From Xylaria sp. FL1777 (lineage: Eukaryota > Ascomycota > Sordariomycetes > Xylariales > Xylariaceae): a stretch of DNA of 64,000 bases. Of the stretch, positions 44,053-58,100 are shown piece by piece; position 1 is the stretch's first letter; each line of letters begins with the position of its first letter. The stretch lies in NCBI GenBank assembly GCA_022578965.1, contig MU400652.1, positions 41,937 through 105,936 on the forward strand, given 5' to 3'. The notes beneath the pieces were generated by a model. It worked only from the letters and a program-made list of their open reading frames with translations, did no database searches and was not told the DNA's origin. The position numbers and the translations under genes were made by a program.

Positions 44053-44614
44053 ATGGAATCTTTCGGCGCACCACAGCCCCCTGTAACTGCTGCTTACGAG
44101 ACAGAAGGCAATGCCGTGACAACAAACCCAGTAGAGGAACGCGCAGCTCACCATCATAGCCATGGGCACCCTGTGGCCTGGCGCGTTCCTGGAAATCAAT
44201 CTTCAGGTATCCAAGACGCGGTACCCTCAAGTCAAGGGTGGGGTATTCATGGCGCACCAGCCGGGGAGGAACGATTCGGCCGAACCGAGGAAGATACTGG
44301 ACGGCATCGCGAGCTAGAAGGAGAGCAAATGCGAGCAGCTAGAGAGGGCCAAGTAGCCGATGTCGTGGGTCGAAAGCCTGGAGCTACCGGATCACAGCCG
44401 GACCTGGCGAGTGATCTTGATCGGTGGGTGCCCTTTGCTATGCTATTTTTCTATGAGAGACAAATTAAAAGTGTTGACGAAATTGGTCTATAGGAAGAAA
44501 AGTGAGCAGGCGGAGGCGAGGGAAGCCATTAAGGAGCGAAGAAGGCAGGGAGAGATCTCCGACGGCGGTCCTCGTGGAGTAGATACTGCAGGTGAGCTTG
44601 ATAAATCTTTCTGA
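44053..44614 (+). CDS. Small disordered fungal protein, unknown function (163 aa)
   Basis: Two exons, 44053-44423 and 44494-44614, joined by a 70-nt GTGGGT...TATAG intron; splicing changes the C-terminus to DLDRKKSEQAEAREAIKERR...ELDKSF. The protein is highly charged and polar, with a His cluster (HHHSHGHP), Gly/Pro-rich parts and a helical basic/acidic end; no membrane segment or domain. It resembles an unnamed, often single-copy ascomycete family with a conserved QPDLASDLDRKK core (from memory). It is the last gene before the AT-rich block, about 80 bp from the composition change, so position effects on expression are likely. Confidence 0.65.
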
Positions 44615-44689
44615 GATAGGAAAGTGCTACGGATGCTACGGATATGGAGGGCCACTACCACATACTTCCGACAATAAAAATTTAGGCCA

Positions 44690-46406
44690 GAGGCGGGGTA
44701 AACCCAGAAGAATTCTTGGCATTATTCACTATAATTATAGTGCTATAAACCACTAAACTCACTATAAATTTATGCTTACTTAAGCATTTATTTAAGCAAG
44801 TCTGTTTATAATGCTTATAATAGCTTTTATAATAGCTTTTGTAATAGCTTTTATTTCTTTAGTTAGCGTTTTAGTAACACTACTTTTTTAACCCATTTTT
44901 TTAGCCTATATATTCTTTTTAATAGTAGTGATATTATTAGTATATAATATACTTAAACCTTTAATCCTTTAATACTTTTTTATTAATTAGTTAAAACAAT
45001 AACTTTAATTAAACTAAATATATTAATAAAAAGCACATATTAAGCTATAAATGTAAGTTATTTTTTTTTTTAATATTTTGTTAAATAATAATATTAAAAA
45101 ATGTAGCTAAAACAAAAGTAAATAATAGTATATATAAACCTAATATAGCTTTTATTTATAACTATAAAAACTTAACAAAATTTTAATTAATTAACTTTTT
45201 AAACTAAGATTTTAAAGTTATTAATTTATTTATTACTTTTTTTAAGCTATTTAAAGCCTTTTTTTTAGCTTAGCTAATTATTAAGTAAGTTAAATACTTT
45301 AGTAAAAATCAAAAAATAAAGCTATTATAGCTAAAATTACGTAATAACTTTTAATGCTTTATTAGCGTTTTAAAAATCTACTGTTTTTTTGCTAGCTTTA
45401 TATATATAAGCTTATATTAAAAAAACTATATTAATAGCTATTAGTTTTAAAAAACAAACTTTTAGCTAAAACATATACTTTTGTTATATATTAGTTAAAA
45501 TTACTACTAGTGTTTATTTTAACATTTTATTTTTTAAAACTTTAACATTAAAAATATAAAGCTTTTATAGCTATTTTTAAAGGTTTTTAAAGTTTTTAAA
45601 GTAGTTAAAGCAATAATTAAACAACTAGTTATTATATCTTTAGCTATAACTATAAATAAGTTTATAATAGCATTTATTAGCTAGTTTAAAATATTTATAT
45701 ATATATAAAGCAAGTTAAACCTTTTAAGCTTTAAAATATAAGCTATTATAGCTTAAGGCTATATATTAAACTAAATATAACACTATAACTATATAAAGCT
45801 AATTAGCATACTTTACTTTTTTAAGTTTTTATTAATAAATTAAAAATATTATATAACATTTTTATTAATTGCTTTAATAACTAAAACAGCTTTAAAATAA
45901 CTAAATAATACTTAATAAATAATTATAACTTTATTATAAAAGTTTTTTTAATAGCTTTATTACTTTTATTATAATAACTTGTTTATATTAGTTTATTTAC
46001 TAAGCTATTTATAAAACTATATAAAGATTAAAATAATTATTATAGCTTATAAAAAGTTTAAAATATATAAGCTTTTTATAAACTTTTTAAATAACTAATT
46101 TACTTAAAACAATATATAAAGTAAAGCTATAAATACTAAAAAAATATAGCAATTTTAATATAAAGGCACTATTAATATATAATTTATGTTAATTGTTTAT
46201 TTTAGGCTTAAAAACTATATTAGCTATATATAATATAAACTACTTAATATAAAAGCTATAAATGCTGTTTTTAAAAACTTTTTAGTTAAAAAAATAACTA
46301 TATTAATTATTACAAAAAACTATAATATTTATAAAGCTAGTATTAACTCTACTAATTAATTAAGAGCTTATAATAGCTAAAATTACTAAATTTAAAAAAG
46401 GCATAA
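44690..46406. other. AT-rich RIP-type sequence outside the outer LTR element
   Basis: From about 44690 composition drops abruptly and stays extremely AT-rich. Stop codons occur every few codons in all frames. An imperfect dyad, CTTACTTAAG...TTTAAGCAAG, lies near 44797-44822. Probably decayed transposon sequence, unassignable by eye. Confidence 0.6.
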
Positions 46407-46598
46407 TATTATAATTAAGCTACTTAAGTACTTTAGCATATATTATATGTTATATATATATATAAAATATTTTTTTTATACTTATTTTATAGGAGTTTTT
46501 TTTTTTTTTAAGCTTTAGTTTTATTAAATACTTATTATAAAACTAAAGATATATTAACTATTATATTTAACCTTTAATGCTTTATATTTCCTATAATA
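46407..46598 (+). repeat. 5' LTR of the outer element (192 bp)
   Basis: Same length as the copy at 63809-64000. Apart from compensating homopolymer lengths, differences are C/T or G/A. Begins TATTATAATTAAGC and ends CTATAATA. Confidence 0.8.
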
Positions 46599-48148
46599 AT
46601 TTTAAAGCTTTTTAAGATAAAATTACTTATAATACTTTGTTATACTATAAAATAGCTAAATATTAACTAATTATATAAGCTAGTGCTATTTTTAATAGCT
46701 TTTTTTTAAAACAAACTTTAATAATAAACTAAGAATAAACTTAGCATAAATTATTCTTAAAATTAAGCTTAAGCAAACAACGATTATTTAATGCTTTAAG
46801 TACTAATATTTAACTATTATAAACATAAATTATATAGCTTTTAGTTAAAATTAAAAAGCTAAAGTAGTAAGTTATGCAGTAAAAAAATAAAAGCAAACAA
46901 GTTGCTTTAAAATCGAAAATAGCTTATATTACTTTTATTTTATAATTAAGTAAACAAAAAAACTAAGAAATAACATTTTTAAAAAAACAAAAAAACCTTT
47001 TAAACCTTAAAAAATAATCTTATAACTTAGGTTAAAAACAAAAACATAAAAATTTTAATAATAATAATAATTTTTTATTTTTTAGCTTTAATAAAAAGCA
47101 TAATTAAAAAAAACTTAAATATTAATTACGTTAAAATTACTTATATTACTATTAACGCTATTTATTTAAAAATGCTAATCTTAATTAATTATTAAAGTTT
47201 AATTATAACTTTTTTAATATGGAATTTACTTATTAACGCTAGCTAAAATAAGTAAAAAAGCTTTAAACTATATTTAAAAAAGCTAATCGGAAATTTTATT
47301 GCAATAAAAACAAGATTTTATATATATATAGCAATATAAACTAAAACTATAAAAATGCTTATTAATTAGCATTATAAAAGTTATTAACTTTAAAAAAAAA
47401 ACAATTTAAAACTAATTAAAAAATGTTTTTAAATTAAATTAAAACTTTGCTTAAGTAGTTTGCTTTTTTATAAGCTAATATAAACGTATAATTAAAACAA
47501 GCAAATTAATAAACTAACTAAAACTTAAAATTGTTTAATTAATATTTTGTTAGCATTAAACTTTAAAATGTTTACTAAAACAAAAGTAAAAAAGCTTTAT
47601 TATATTATTAAAAACTAAGCATATTACTTTAATAAAAATTAATAAACTATTATAATTTATTGCTAATTATATAAGCTAATATAGTTAATGTAGCATAATA
47701 ACGTTAAAAATTAATAACTAAAAAATAACGCTTAAACTATAGCTAAAAAAAACCAAAGTTAAATACTACTTAAATTATTAATAAATTAACTTTAAATACT
47801 AAGCAAAACTAAACTAATAATTAGCTTATTAATATTAATTATAAAAATAATAATACTAGTTTTAATAACTAAAACTATTATTATAGAAATAATAATTATA
47901 ATAATAGCTATATTAATAATAACTAAAAATTTTATAAAAGCAATAATAGCTATAAAAGCTAAAACTAATACTATAAAAGTAATAATACTAAAAGTTATAG
48001 CTATTTTTAAAACTAAAAATATATAAACAACTAAAGTAATAATAATATATATACTTTAAAAAACTATTATACTTTTAAAACTTTTTTAAATTAACTTTAA
48101 AATAATAATAAAAATAGTTTAAATTTAAATTTTTATAAAAATCTTATT

Positions 48149-48190
48149 TGCTATAACTATAAATAACTTAGCTATATTGCTTTTAATTAC
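48149..48190 (+). pseudogene. Decayed gag CCHC zinc knuckle of the outer element
   Basis: Reads C-Y-N-Y-K-stop-L-S-Y-I-A-F-N-Y. The spacing is exactly C-x2-C-x4-H-x4-C if the Tyr codons at the second, third and fourth ligand positions come from Cys, His and Cys by G-to-A or C-to-T change. Confidence 0.65.
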
Positions 48191-49440
48191 CTTTAGCTTA
48201 AAAATAATAACAATAATAATAATAATAAAAATAATAAGCTTAATAGCTATACTAGCTATAATAGTAATACTACGCAAAAATAAACCATTTAAAAAATCTA
48301 AGTAAATAAAAACTATAACATAAATAAAAAAAACTAAAAATAATAATTAAAGTTTTATATATTTTCTTTATAAAAGCTATAGTATTATAACTTAAAAAAC
48401 AAGTAATAAGCTTAATATTAATTATATTAGCTATAAGTTTTAAGCTAAAATTACTACTTTATATATTTATTTTATGCTGTTTTTATATTTTTTATATTAT
48501 TTATTTTATTAGCTTTATAAAATTACTTGTTTAAACTTATATTAATTTTAATTTATATACTAAATATAATTATATTAGTTTTATTTTTGCCTTTTATTAT
48601 AAATTATAACAAGCATTTTTTTATATATTTATATTATAGTATATTATTAAAAGTAGATTTTTTACTTATAAAGCTTATTAAATTATTTGCAAATTAACTA
48701 ATAGTTATAATATTACTTATAGAATTAAGTATATATATATAGCTATTAACTATAATTATTGCTTTAAAAGCAGCTTTTTTTTATTATTTTAAACTACTTT
48801 AAAAAATAAAAAAATTATATTAAATTTAAGCATTAATTAATAGTTTTTTAAATTATATTGCTTTTAAGTAAAATTATTTAGTTTAACTAAGTTTATAAAA
48901 GCTTATTAAAACTAGGCTTATTATTATGCTATTATTTAATTATTTAAATTTATATAGCTTAAAAAATTAAAAAAAAGCTTTAGTTACTTTAATTTTATAA
49001 CAATTTTAAAAAAGTTTTATAATTTATTTAAGTTTTTTAATACTAGCAAAGCAAACATATTATTATAATTAAAGCAAAAAAACTTTACTATTAAGCTAAA
49101 AAAAAACGCAGTTATACTTTATTTTTTTATATATTTATTAGCTTAAAATAAGCTAAAAAAACTACAAAAATAGCTTAATAAAATGCTAAAAGCAAAAAAA
49201 ATTAAAAAGTTTATTAATTTTGCTAACGCTTTAATTTTTTTTTTACTTAAAAAAAATAAAAGCTTACGTTTATATATAAACTATAAAAAACTTAATTAAA
49301 TTACATGCAAAAATTAATATATTTTATTACTTATTTTAAAGCTATTTAATAAAATTTTAAAAGCTAAAATTTTTAGCAAAATTAACTTTAAGAATGCTTA
49401 TTATTATTTATATATTTAAAAAAAAAATAAGTAAAAAATA

Positions 49441-50050
49441 GCGTTTTATATATATTATAATTACTATAAATTTTTAGTTATATTTATAAGTTTATTAAAT
49501 GTTTTTATTACTTTTTAAAGTTATATATAAAAAGCATTTAATAATATATTTATTTTTTCTTTAAATAAAAATTTTTATATAAAATATGTTTAAAATATTA
49601 TTAAAAAGCTATAAAAAGTAAAACTATATGCTAAGCTATTTAAATGTTAATTTTATTAAAAAAAAATTAAATTTTTAAGTTATATTATTTTTAGCTAAAA
49701 AATCAAAATAAACTTTTTATATATAAATACTATTTAATAATAATTTATATTAAATATTTATTAAGCATTATAATAATTTTTAAAGTTTTATAACTTTCAT
49801 TGCTGTTTTATAAATAGGTATTTTTATATTGCTACGTTTTTGTTTAAATATTTAAAAAAAAACGTAATAAAAACAAAAAAAAGTTAAATTTTTTTAAATA
49901 GTTCTAAAAAAAAAGCTTTTAAAAACCTTTAAAATATATTTAAGCAAGCTATTTTTTTTATATATTTTAACCCTAAAAAACAAATATTACTAAAAACTAA
50001 TTTTTTTAAAGTAGCTTTTGCAAAAAATTTATTTTAGCAAAATAATTAAA
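49441..50050 (+). pseudogene. Decayed reverse transcriptase and RNase H of the outer element
   Basis: At 49441-49545 the frame keeps the Ty3/Gypsy RT backbone that precedes the active site (AF, YY, FLV, LLN, TF, SYI); nearly all deviations, including stops at Gln codons, are explainable as C-to-T or G-to-A. An AAT-AAT pair followed by IFIFSLNKN at about 49536 fits a mutated DD of the YxDD motif, with an apparent short deletion just before it. Near 49999 a KTNFFKVAF stretch fits a mutated ETD-type RNase H start. Totally non-functional. Confidence 0.6.
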
Positions 50051-50689
50051 GCATTTTTAAATTAGTTATGTTTTATTTTTAAAAGTTATTTAAAAAAAAT
50101 ATAATATAGTATGCTTAACTAAAAAATGCTTGCAATAATAAATTGCTTTAAGTATTAGTAGCATTATTTATAAAAAAGCAATTTATTAGTTAAAGTATTA
50201 ATTAATTATGTTAACTTTTAAGCGTTTATAAAAACGCTAAAGCTTAATAAAAAGCAAGCTTATTAATATTTATTATTAGCTTTTTTTAATTTTATTATTA
50301 AATATTAAGCAAGCAAAAAAAACAAAGCTAATTTTTTTTTGCGCTGTTTTAATTATATAGCTATTTTGCTTAGTAATATTAACATTTTTTTAACGTTAAA
50401 AAAAAAAGTTGCAATAATATAACAAGTTAAAGTTTTTAATTTATATTTTAATGCTTAAGCTAAAGCTTTATATTTTAAAGCTATACTTATTAAAAAAGCT
50501 TTTTTTATTTAAGCAGTTATATATTTGTATATATAAATAGCTATAGGCTTAAAAAAATTAAAAGATTTAAAAGCTTTTAAAAAGCTAAAAAACCTTATTT
50601 AAAAAGTTTAAAAAAAAAACTTTAAATGCTATATAATTATAAAGCAATTAAAAGTAAAAAAGCTTATAAATCTTTAATAATTAATAAAA

Positions 50690-50890
50690 AAATTCTTAGT
50701 TTGTAGTAAGGTCTACTATAGGTAGTGAGGCAATTAAGCATAAAAAGTGTGATATAGATTAAAAAAAGGGGGGCCCTGTAAGCAATTGCTACGCAATTAC
50801 CTTAAGCATAGGCCTTACATAGTTATTTAGCTAAGCCACTATAGCCACAAGTAAAGATACTACTGTGGCTAAACCTCATAAATATAAAGT
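50690..50890. other. GC-richer island inside the AT block, with polypurine tract and hairpin
   Basis: About 200 bp of much less degraded sequence. It has an A7G6 purine run (50761-50773), then CCCTGTAAGCAATTGC, and a hairpin with 8-bp arms TAGCCACA (50842-50849) and TGTGGCTA (50864-50871). Could be the polypurine tract and LTR start of a third element, or non-repeated DNA spared by RIP. Confidence 0.45.
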
Positions 50891-53800
50891 CCTTTTTTTA
50901 GTTTATATTAGTTTGCTATAAAAATAAAATTTACATTTTTTTTAAAAAAGCTATATATTTTTAACTTATTAAGCTATACTATAATAATTTATTAGCTAAA
51001 CATTTTAATTAAAGCTATACTTTAAAACTACTATAATAAAAGTTTTATTAAAGCAATATAAAACTAAATGTTAAAAAATATATATAAAGCTATATAATTT
51101 GCTTTAAAACTAAAGCAAAATATTATTAAAAATATAGCAAACTTAATGCTTTATTAATACTTAGTAAACTTATATAAAAGCTATTTATAAACTTTATTAT
51201 AAGTTTACTAAAAACTTTTTATAAAAAAAAACTAGTTAATGCTATTTTTATTATTATAAATAGATTTATTAAGCTTATATATTTATTTTTAGTTAATATT
51301 ATTATAACTTTAATTAAACTAGTAGTTTTATTTTATTATAAAATTAAATATATTTATAATAGCTTAAAAAGCATTATTTTTAATAAAAGCTTTATTTTTA
51401 TTAGTTAATTTTAGTTTAATTTATATTATTACTTAAAAGTTAAACAAAAGCTTTTAATAGCATTTTATTTTAAAACTAATAAATAAATAAAACAAATAAA
51501 CTAAATAATTAAAAGCTATTTTAAATATTTTATAAATAGTAAGCAAACTAATTAGCTTTAATTTTTATTTTAAGTTTTTTTTGCTATAAATTTTGCTATT
51601 AACTTTATAACTAAACAATTATTTTTTAAAGCTTTATATAATTATATATTAAAATTCTGTTTATTTATTAAAAATAATTTGATATTAAAAAGAATTTTAG
51701 CTATATAAAAACGTTTTAACAAGTTATAAACTATTAAAAACAAAATAATAAAGCAATAATAAATTATAACTAATAAATATATAAAACATTATAATAATAA
51801 GCATAAATTTATAACTTTTAAAACTAAAAACTTAGTAATACTATTAACAAAAAATATTAAATTTAAAAATAAAAAGTTAACGCTTAAGTTTATTAAACTT
51901 TTTTAAATTCTTTTTATAGTTAGTTTATAAACATATTATATTAGTTTTTTAAAATAATATAGCTGCTTTTATTTTATTTTTTTAATTTAGTTGCTTAAGC
52001 TTTAAAAAGCTAAACATAAATATAGTTTATTTATATTAAACCTTAAAAATAAGTTAAAAAAATAAAAGGTTAAAAATATAATAAGTAAAATAACTTATAA
52101 TAAAAAAAAATATTATTTTATTAAGTAAAAAAGCTAGCTAATTAAATATAATTAGTAAATACTTATTATTAATATTATAGCTTTTAAAGCAATTAAAGAT
52201 TTTAAAAAGCGCTTAAGTTATAAAAAAAAAGCAAAATTATTAAGCTAATAAAATAGTACTAATTTATTATTAATTTAGCTATAAATTAAGGATTAATTAC
52301 GTTATATATATTAATTAGTTATTTTTTTATTTTTAATTATATAATAAAAATTATATTTATTGCTTTAAGTTTTAAAATATTTACGTTTTACTAATAAGCT
52401 ATACGTAAAAATACTACAAATAAGTTATAATATTTTTATAAAAAAGCTTTAAAACATTAATTATTAAACTTTAAAACATTTTTATAATAAAAAAGGCCAA
52501 CTAAATACTTTTATTCATGTTTATTAATAATAGTTAATATAGCTTTATATATATTTTTTTTAAAAAAAATAAAAGCAGCTTTTTAAGCTACATATTTATA
52601 ATTTATAATTTGTACTTTAAATATAATTAAATAAGCATATTATTAGCATTAAAAATAGTTTTAATTTTATTAAAAAACTTTATAAAATTAGTTTAAATAA
52701 AGCTATTTATAACATTTATACAAAAAAGTTTAATAGCTTAACAAACTAAAAATTTATGTTTTATTACTAAGTGCTTATATTTAGCATAATATTTTTACAT
52801 TGCTAATTATTAGCTAAACTTTATATAAAATAAAAATAAAACAATTTATTTTTATATTGTTAATTTTGCTAATTAATTAAAACTAGGCTTTATAAATTAA
52901 TAAAAGATACAAAAATGCTTTTAAAAAGCAAAACTGCATAACTATAAAGTTAATATAATAATTATTCAAAGTTTTTTAAATAATAATATAATTTTTATTT
53001 ATAATAACTTTTTTATAGTTATTTTTTTAAAAAACAAAAAAAATAAATAAACTAATTTAATAACTTTTAAATACGTATTACATTAAAATATAATATAATA
53101 AATAGCTAACTTATTAATAAAACTAATTTAAAATAAATATAAATTAATTTATAAGCTTATATAAAGTATAGCTATTTATATAGCTTATATAAGCTATTAT
53201 TTCTAGATTTTTAAATTTGCAAACTATATTTAAAAGCAAGCTATTTTTTAGCTAAAATGCTTTTTTAAAACGCTTAAAATAAAGCTAATATATTAACAAA
53301 CTACTTAGAACTATTGCTTTTTTAATAGTTTTATACTTTTTGTTTTTAGCTTTAGTAGTTTATTTATAAAGTTTATAAATAAAAGTTATTATAAAAATAA
53401 ATTAACGTTTAGTTAACATAAAAACTTTAATATTTATATTAAAATTAAACTTATTTTTTAAGTTATTTATATTAAAATTATGCAAATTAACATTAAAATT
53501 TTTATTAAGATTTATAAAGTTAAAATTATTTTTATTTTTATTTTTATTTTTTTTTTTATAACTAATAAAAAGCCTAATAATGTTTAAATTTTTATTAAAA
53601 TTAAAGCTATTTTAAAAAAAAAGCAAACAGCTAAAGTTTTTATTTTTATTACTAAAGTTATTAAACTTTTAGCAAAAAAGTTCGTTAAAGTTTTATTTTA
53701 TAGTAAAATTAAACTTATTTCTAAATAAATTTAAGCATAAAATAAGTTATAATAATTTTTTGCGTTTATATTTATAACTATAGCTTTAATTGCAATTATG

Positions 53801-54626
53801 TTTACATATATTACTTTTAATTACTATAAATTTAAGTAGCATAATTATAATGCAAATAATAATTAAAAAAAAAATAGAAAAAATGTAAAATAAGTATAAA
53901 ATTAGCAGTAATAAAGTAAATAACTAAAACTAAATGTTTAGCAATAATTAAAAAAAAAAAAAAGAAAAAAAAAAAAAAAGAAAAACATATAGCAATAAAA
54001 GTATAAGCGTAAGCTTTGCTATAAATATAGCATAAAACAAATATAACTTAATATATAAATATAAGCATAAATATATAAATACTTTAACTATTATATTATA
54101 TAACGTGGTTTATAAACAAGCAACGTATTTAAGCAAATAATGCACTTTTTATTATATTATTAGGTTTAATTATTAATAACTTTATAACTAAGGTATTTAT
54201 TATTAAAAATTAATTGGTTTTTAATTTATTACTTGTTTTTATATTTTTATTATAAGTTTTTGCATTATAGCTAGTTTTGCTGCACTGTTTATATTATTGC
54301 TAGCGTAGCAAACTTAGCTTATTATTACTACGATTTTTTAACGTTTATAACTATACTAAGTTTTGCGTATTTTTTTAAGCAATTAAATTAGTTATATTTT
54401 TTATAGTAAAACTATTTTTGTTTTATAAACGCCTTTTTTTATTTTTTTAGCGCTTATTAAGTGCTTTATTTGCTTTGCAAAGCTTTTAGTTTTTATTGCT
54501 TATAAAAGTTAATTAATGCGCTAACATTTAATTTAATTTTGCAAGCTAATTAATAACGTTTAAAATTAGCTTTAAAAAGCTTTTTTAATAACTAAAAATT
54601 TAACTTTTAATAAAAGTTAACTGTAC

Positions 54627-54631
54627 GCTTG
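54627..54631 (+). repeat. Left target-site duplication of the inner element
   Basis: GCTTG immediately before the 5' LTR; matched by GTTTG at 62328-62332, differing by one C-to-T. Confidence 0.65.
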
Positions 54632-55126
54632 TGTTATAAAATTAGCGCAAAAGTAGCCTTTAAAGCGGCCTAATGCCTTTATATATACTTTGCACTTTTT
54701 TTTTTGCTAACTAGAGCTAAAGTTATATAATAATTTACTTAGCTTACTAAGCTTACAGTAATTTAGAGCTTATTAAGCTTACAGTAATTTAAAGCTTATT
54801 AAGCTTATAGTAATTTAATGCTTATTAAACTTGCAGTAATTTAAAAAAGATTATTATTTTTTTTACTTTTTTTTTGTTTATATAATTATGTACTTTTTAT
54901 ATTTAGTTATTTATTTAGTTCTAGTTTTTTAGCTATTAATTTTTTTATAACTACTAAGCACTAATATATTTATTACTTTTAATTTTTTAAAACCTTTATT
55001 AATGCATAATAATAAAAGTACTTTAAAAACTTCTTTAACGAACTATTGCTAAAAATCCTATTATTACTTATAAATTAAGACTTTAAAAGTAAACTTATTA
55101 TATTAATATATAATAAGTCCGTTATA
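54632..55126 (+). repeat. 5' LTR of the inner element (495 bp)
   Basis: Starts TGTTATAAAATTAGCGC and ends CCGTTATA. Aligns over its full length to 61833-62327, mainly with C/T and G/A differences. Internal AAGCTTA-x-AGTAATTTA-x units repeat about four times (about 54755-54840). Confidence 0.85.
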
Positions 55127-58100
55127 TTTTAATAGCTTTTTAATTAATAAAACTTAATATACAAAAATAAATACTAGTATAAAAAATTAAATAATAAATA
55201 ATTTATAAAATAAATTTTTAAAGATATACTAAAAAAATATTCAAAAAATAAAAATGCTAAATAGCATTACGTAAGTAAACTTTATTTAATAACTAATAAA
55301 TTAAATCTAAGTTATACTATTAAAAACAAAAAGTTAAAAATTAAGTTTAAAAATTTTAAAAACTTTTAGAACTAATAACGTATTAAAACAATAAACTTTA
55401 ATACTTTTATTAGCTACTTTTATTAAAAAAAAAGCAATAGTAAAAAAAAAAAAGTTAAATAATAGTAATAAAAAAAAACTAACATTAATGCTAGCACTAT
55501 AAAGCAAATTAGTTGCTTTAATTTAAAAAGTAGCTTAAATATTAAACGTTATAACTTTTAAATTAGCATAAATACTAGCTATAGTAATTAAAGCAGTAAT
55601 AATAATTGCTATTATAACAATAAATTAAAGCTTTAAATAAATAATTATGCTATAATTAACGTTAATACTACTACTAGTAAACTTAATGCTTATTTTTATT
55701 ACTGCTATACTTAAAGTAATAATTTAAAATAAAAAACTTAACTTTTTATTATTACTACTGCTTTTATTATTAAAATTATTTATAATATTAAAAATATTAA
55801 ATATTAAAAGTTTTAAATTTATTGCTTTAAAGCTTTATAATAAATTTATAAATATAAAAGCTTTTTTAATTTATGTTAAACTTTATTTAAAATAGCACTT
55901 TATTACTATTATAAAAAAAAATTAAAAAGTAATAACTACTTTATAATTTTTGTTAAAAAAAATACTAAAATAGTTTTAACTTATTTTAAAAAATTTCTTA
56001 AAAACTAACAAGTTAACTAACTTTAAGCTAAAAACAAAAAAAAATTTTAAAAACTATATTAAGTTTAAAAATTAAATAAAAGCACTGTTTAAAAATATTT
56101 AAAAAGCAAAACACGCAAAAAAAGCACTTTATTGCTTAAAATAAACAAAAGTAATAATAAATTATGCTATAAAATTTAAACAATTAGTAATAATTTTAAA
56201 ATTGCTTAAGTTTATATTATTTTATTTATTTTATAATAAATTTAAAACTTAAGTTTAAAATAAACTATATAAAATAAATAAACTAGCAAAAATTAATATA
56301 TATATTAATATAGCTATTATAATTAATTAATAATTATTTAACTAGTATTTTAAAACTAAAAAAACTAAAAAAAACAAAAAAAAAATACTTAAAAAAGTAT
56401 TAAACAGAAATTTAAGCAAATTAATAAAATCCAAAAATAATAACCTTAAAATATGTTTAAAGTTAAATATTATAACTATAAAAAAAAAGAACACTTTTAA
56501 AAATAATGTTAATTCAAAAAAAAAACAAAAAAAAAAGCTATAAAAAAAAAAAGATTTTTTAACTTAAAAAAAAAGTATAAGTTATAAAAGTTTAAAACAA
56601 TAAAAAACAATAAAACAATTTAAAAAATATATTTTTAAAGCAAAAATATAAAGTTGCTATTTTAAGTTAAAATAAAAATGCTATATTAAACAAATTTAAA
56701 TGTTTTATTTATATAGGTTAAAATAAATAAGCATATAAATATTATTTAAAAGTTTTATAGTTATTAAAACAAATTACAAAAAAATATATTTACTATATAA
56801 ACAATTAAAGTTGTTTAATATATAACTTAAAAAAATAGTTTAACTAAAAGTAATAAATAATAAAAAATAATAAGTTAATATAGTTAACAAACTTATAAAA
56901 CTATAAAAACTTTAAACTATTAAAGCTTAAAATATAGCTTAAAAAAATTATATTTAAAAAAACAAAACTATAACTATAAATAATATAATTATTAAATTAA
57001 TTATAAATTATTAAAATATTTAATTGCTAAATAAACTTAAAAAAATAAAACTTATAAAACTTTAAAACAAAAATAAATAAAATTAAAAGCTATAAAAAAC
57101 ATTATAAAAAAAAACTAATAAAAATAAACGAAATATTTTTATAGCTTAAACTGCTTTAAATGCAACAAAACAAAAAAACATTAATAGTTAGCATAAAAAC
57201 TAATATATTTTAAAAACTAAAACTAGCAATTTAACTAATTACTAAAAGTTATTACTATAATAAAACTATAATAAAAAACAATAATAATATTTTATGCTTA
57301 AAAAATTTAAAATATAATAAAATATTATAAAATTATTATATAATATATTATTGCTATTAATATTTACTTAATAAACTAAAAAATAATTAGTTTTTTAAAC
57401 AAATTATAAAAACAGAAATATAAAACCTTTATAAATTAAAGTAATTAGTTATAACTATAGTTTATTATAAAAACTTATAAAAATTTACAACATTTAAAAA
57501 AAATTTTAATTATACTTATAATATTAATTTAAAAAAATGTAAAAATAATTACTATAAATATTACTAGCTAATTAAAGCATAATTATATTAAAAAATAGTT
57601 ATTAAAAGCAAAAAAGCTTAAAAACTATAATTTAAAGCTTGCTTAAAAGCAAAAACAAAACAAAGTATAATAATATCTAAAGTACTAAATAAAATAAGTA
57701 TTTAAACATTTTATAAAAAAAAATCAAAAAATAAAATAAGCATTTATTAAAAAAGCAGCAAATAATTAAAAAAACTAAAGCTTTATATAAAGTTTAATAT
57801 AATAACTAAAAAAATTAATTTAAAATTAAACTTATATATTAAAAAAAAAATATAACACTTTAATTAATTTAAAAACATAAGCTAACATAATTTTATTTAA
57901 AGTAGCAAAACAAAATAAAATTCCTTAAAAATACAAGCAAAAATCTTAAAAAATTAAAAGATTTAATAAAAACACTTTTAGTTATAATAATAATTATATA
58001 CTTAAAAAAACTAAACTTTTTAATATATTTATATAAAAACATAAAAAGTAAATTATATTAAATATTACTAATATATTTAATTATAACATTATTTTAAAAA

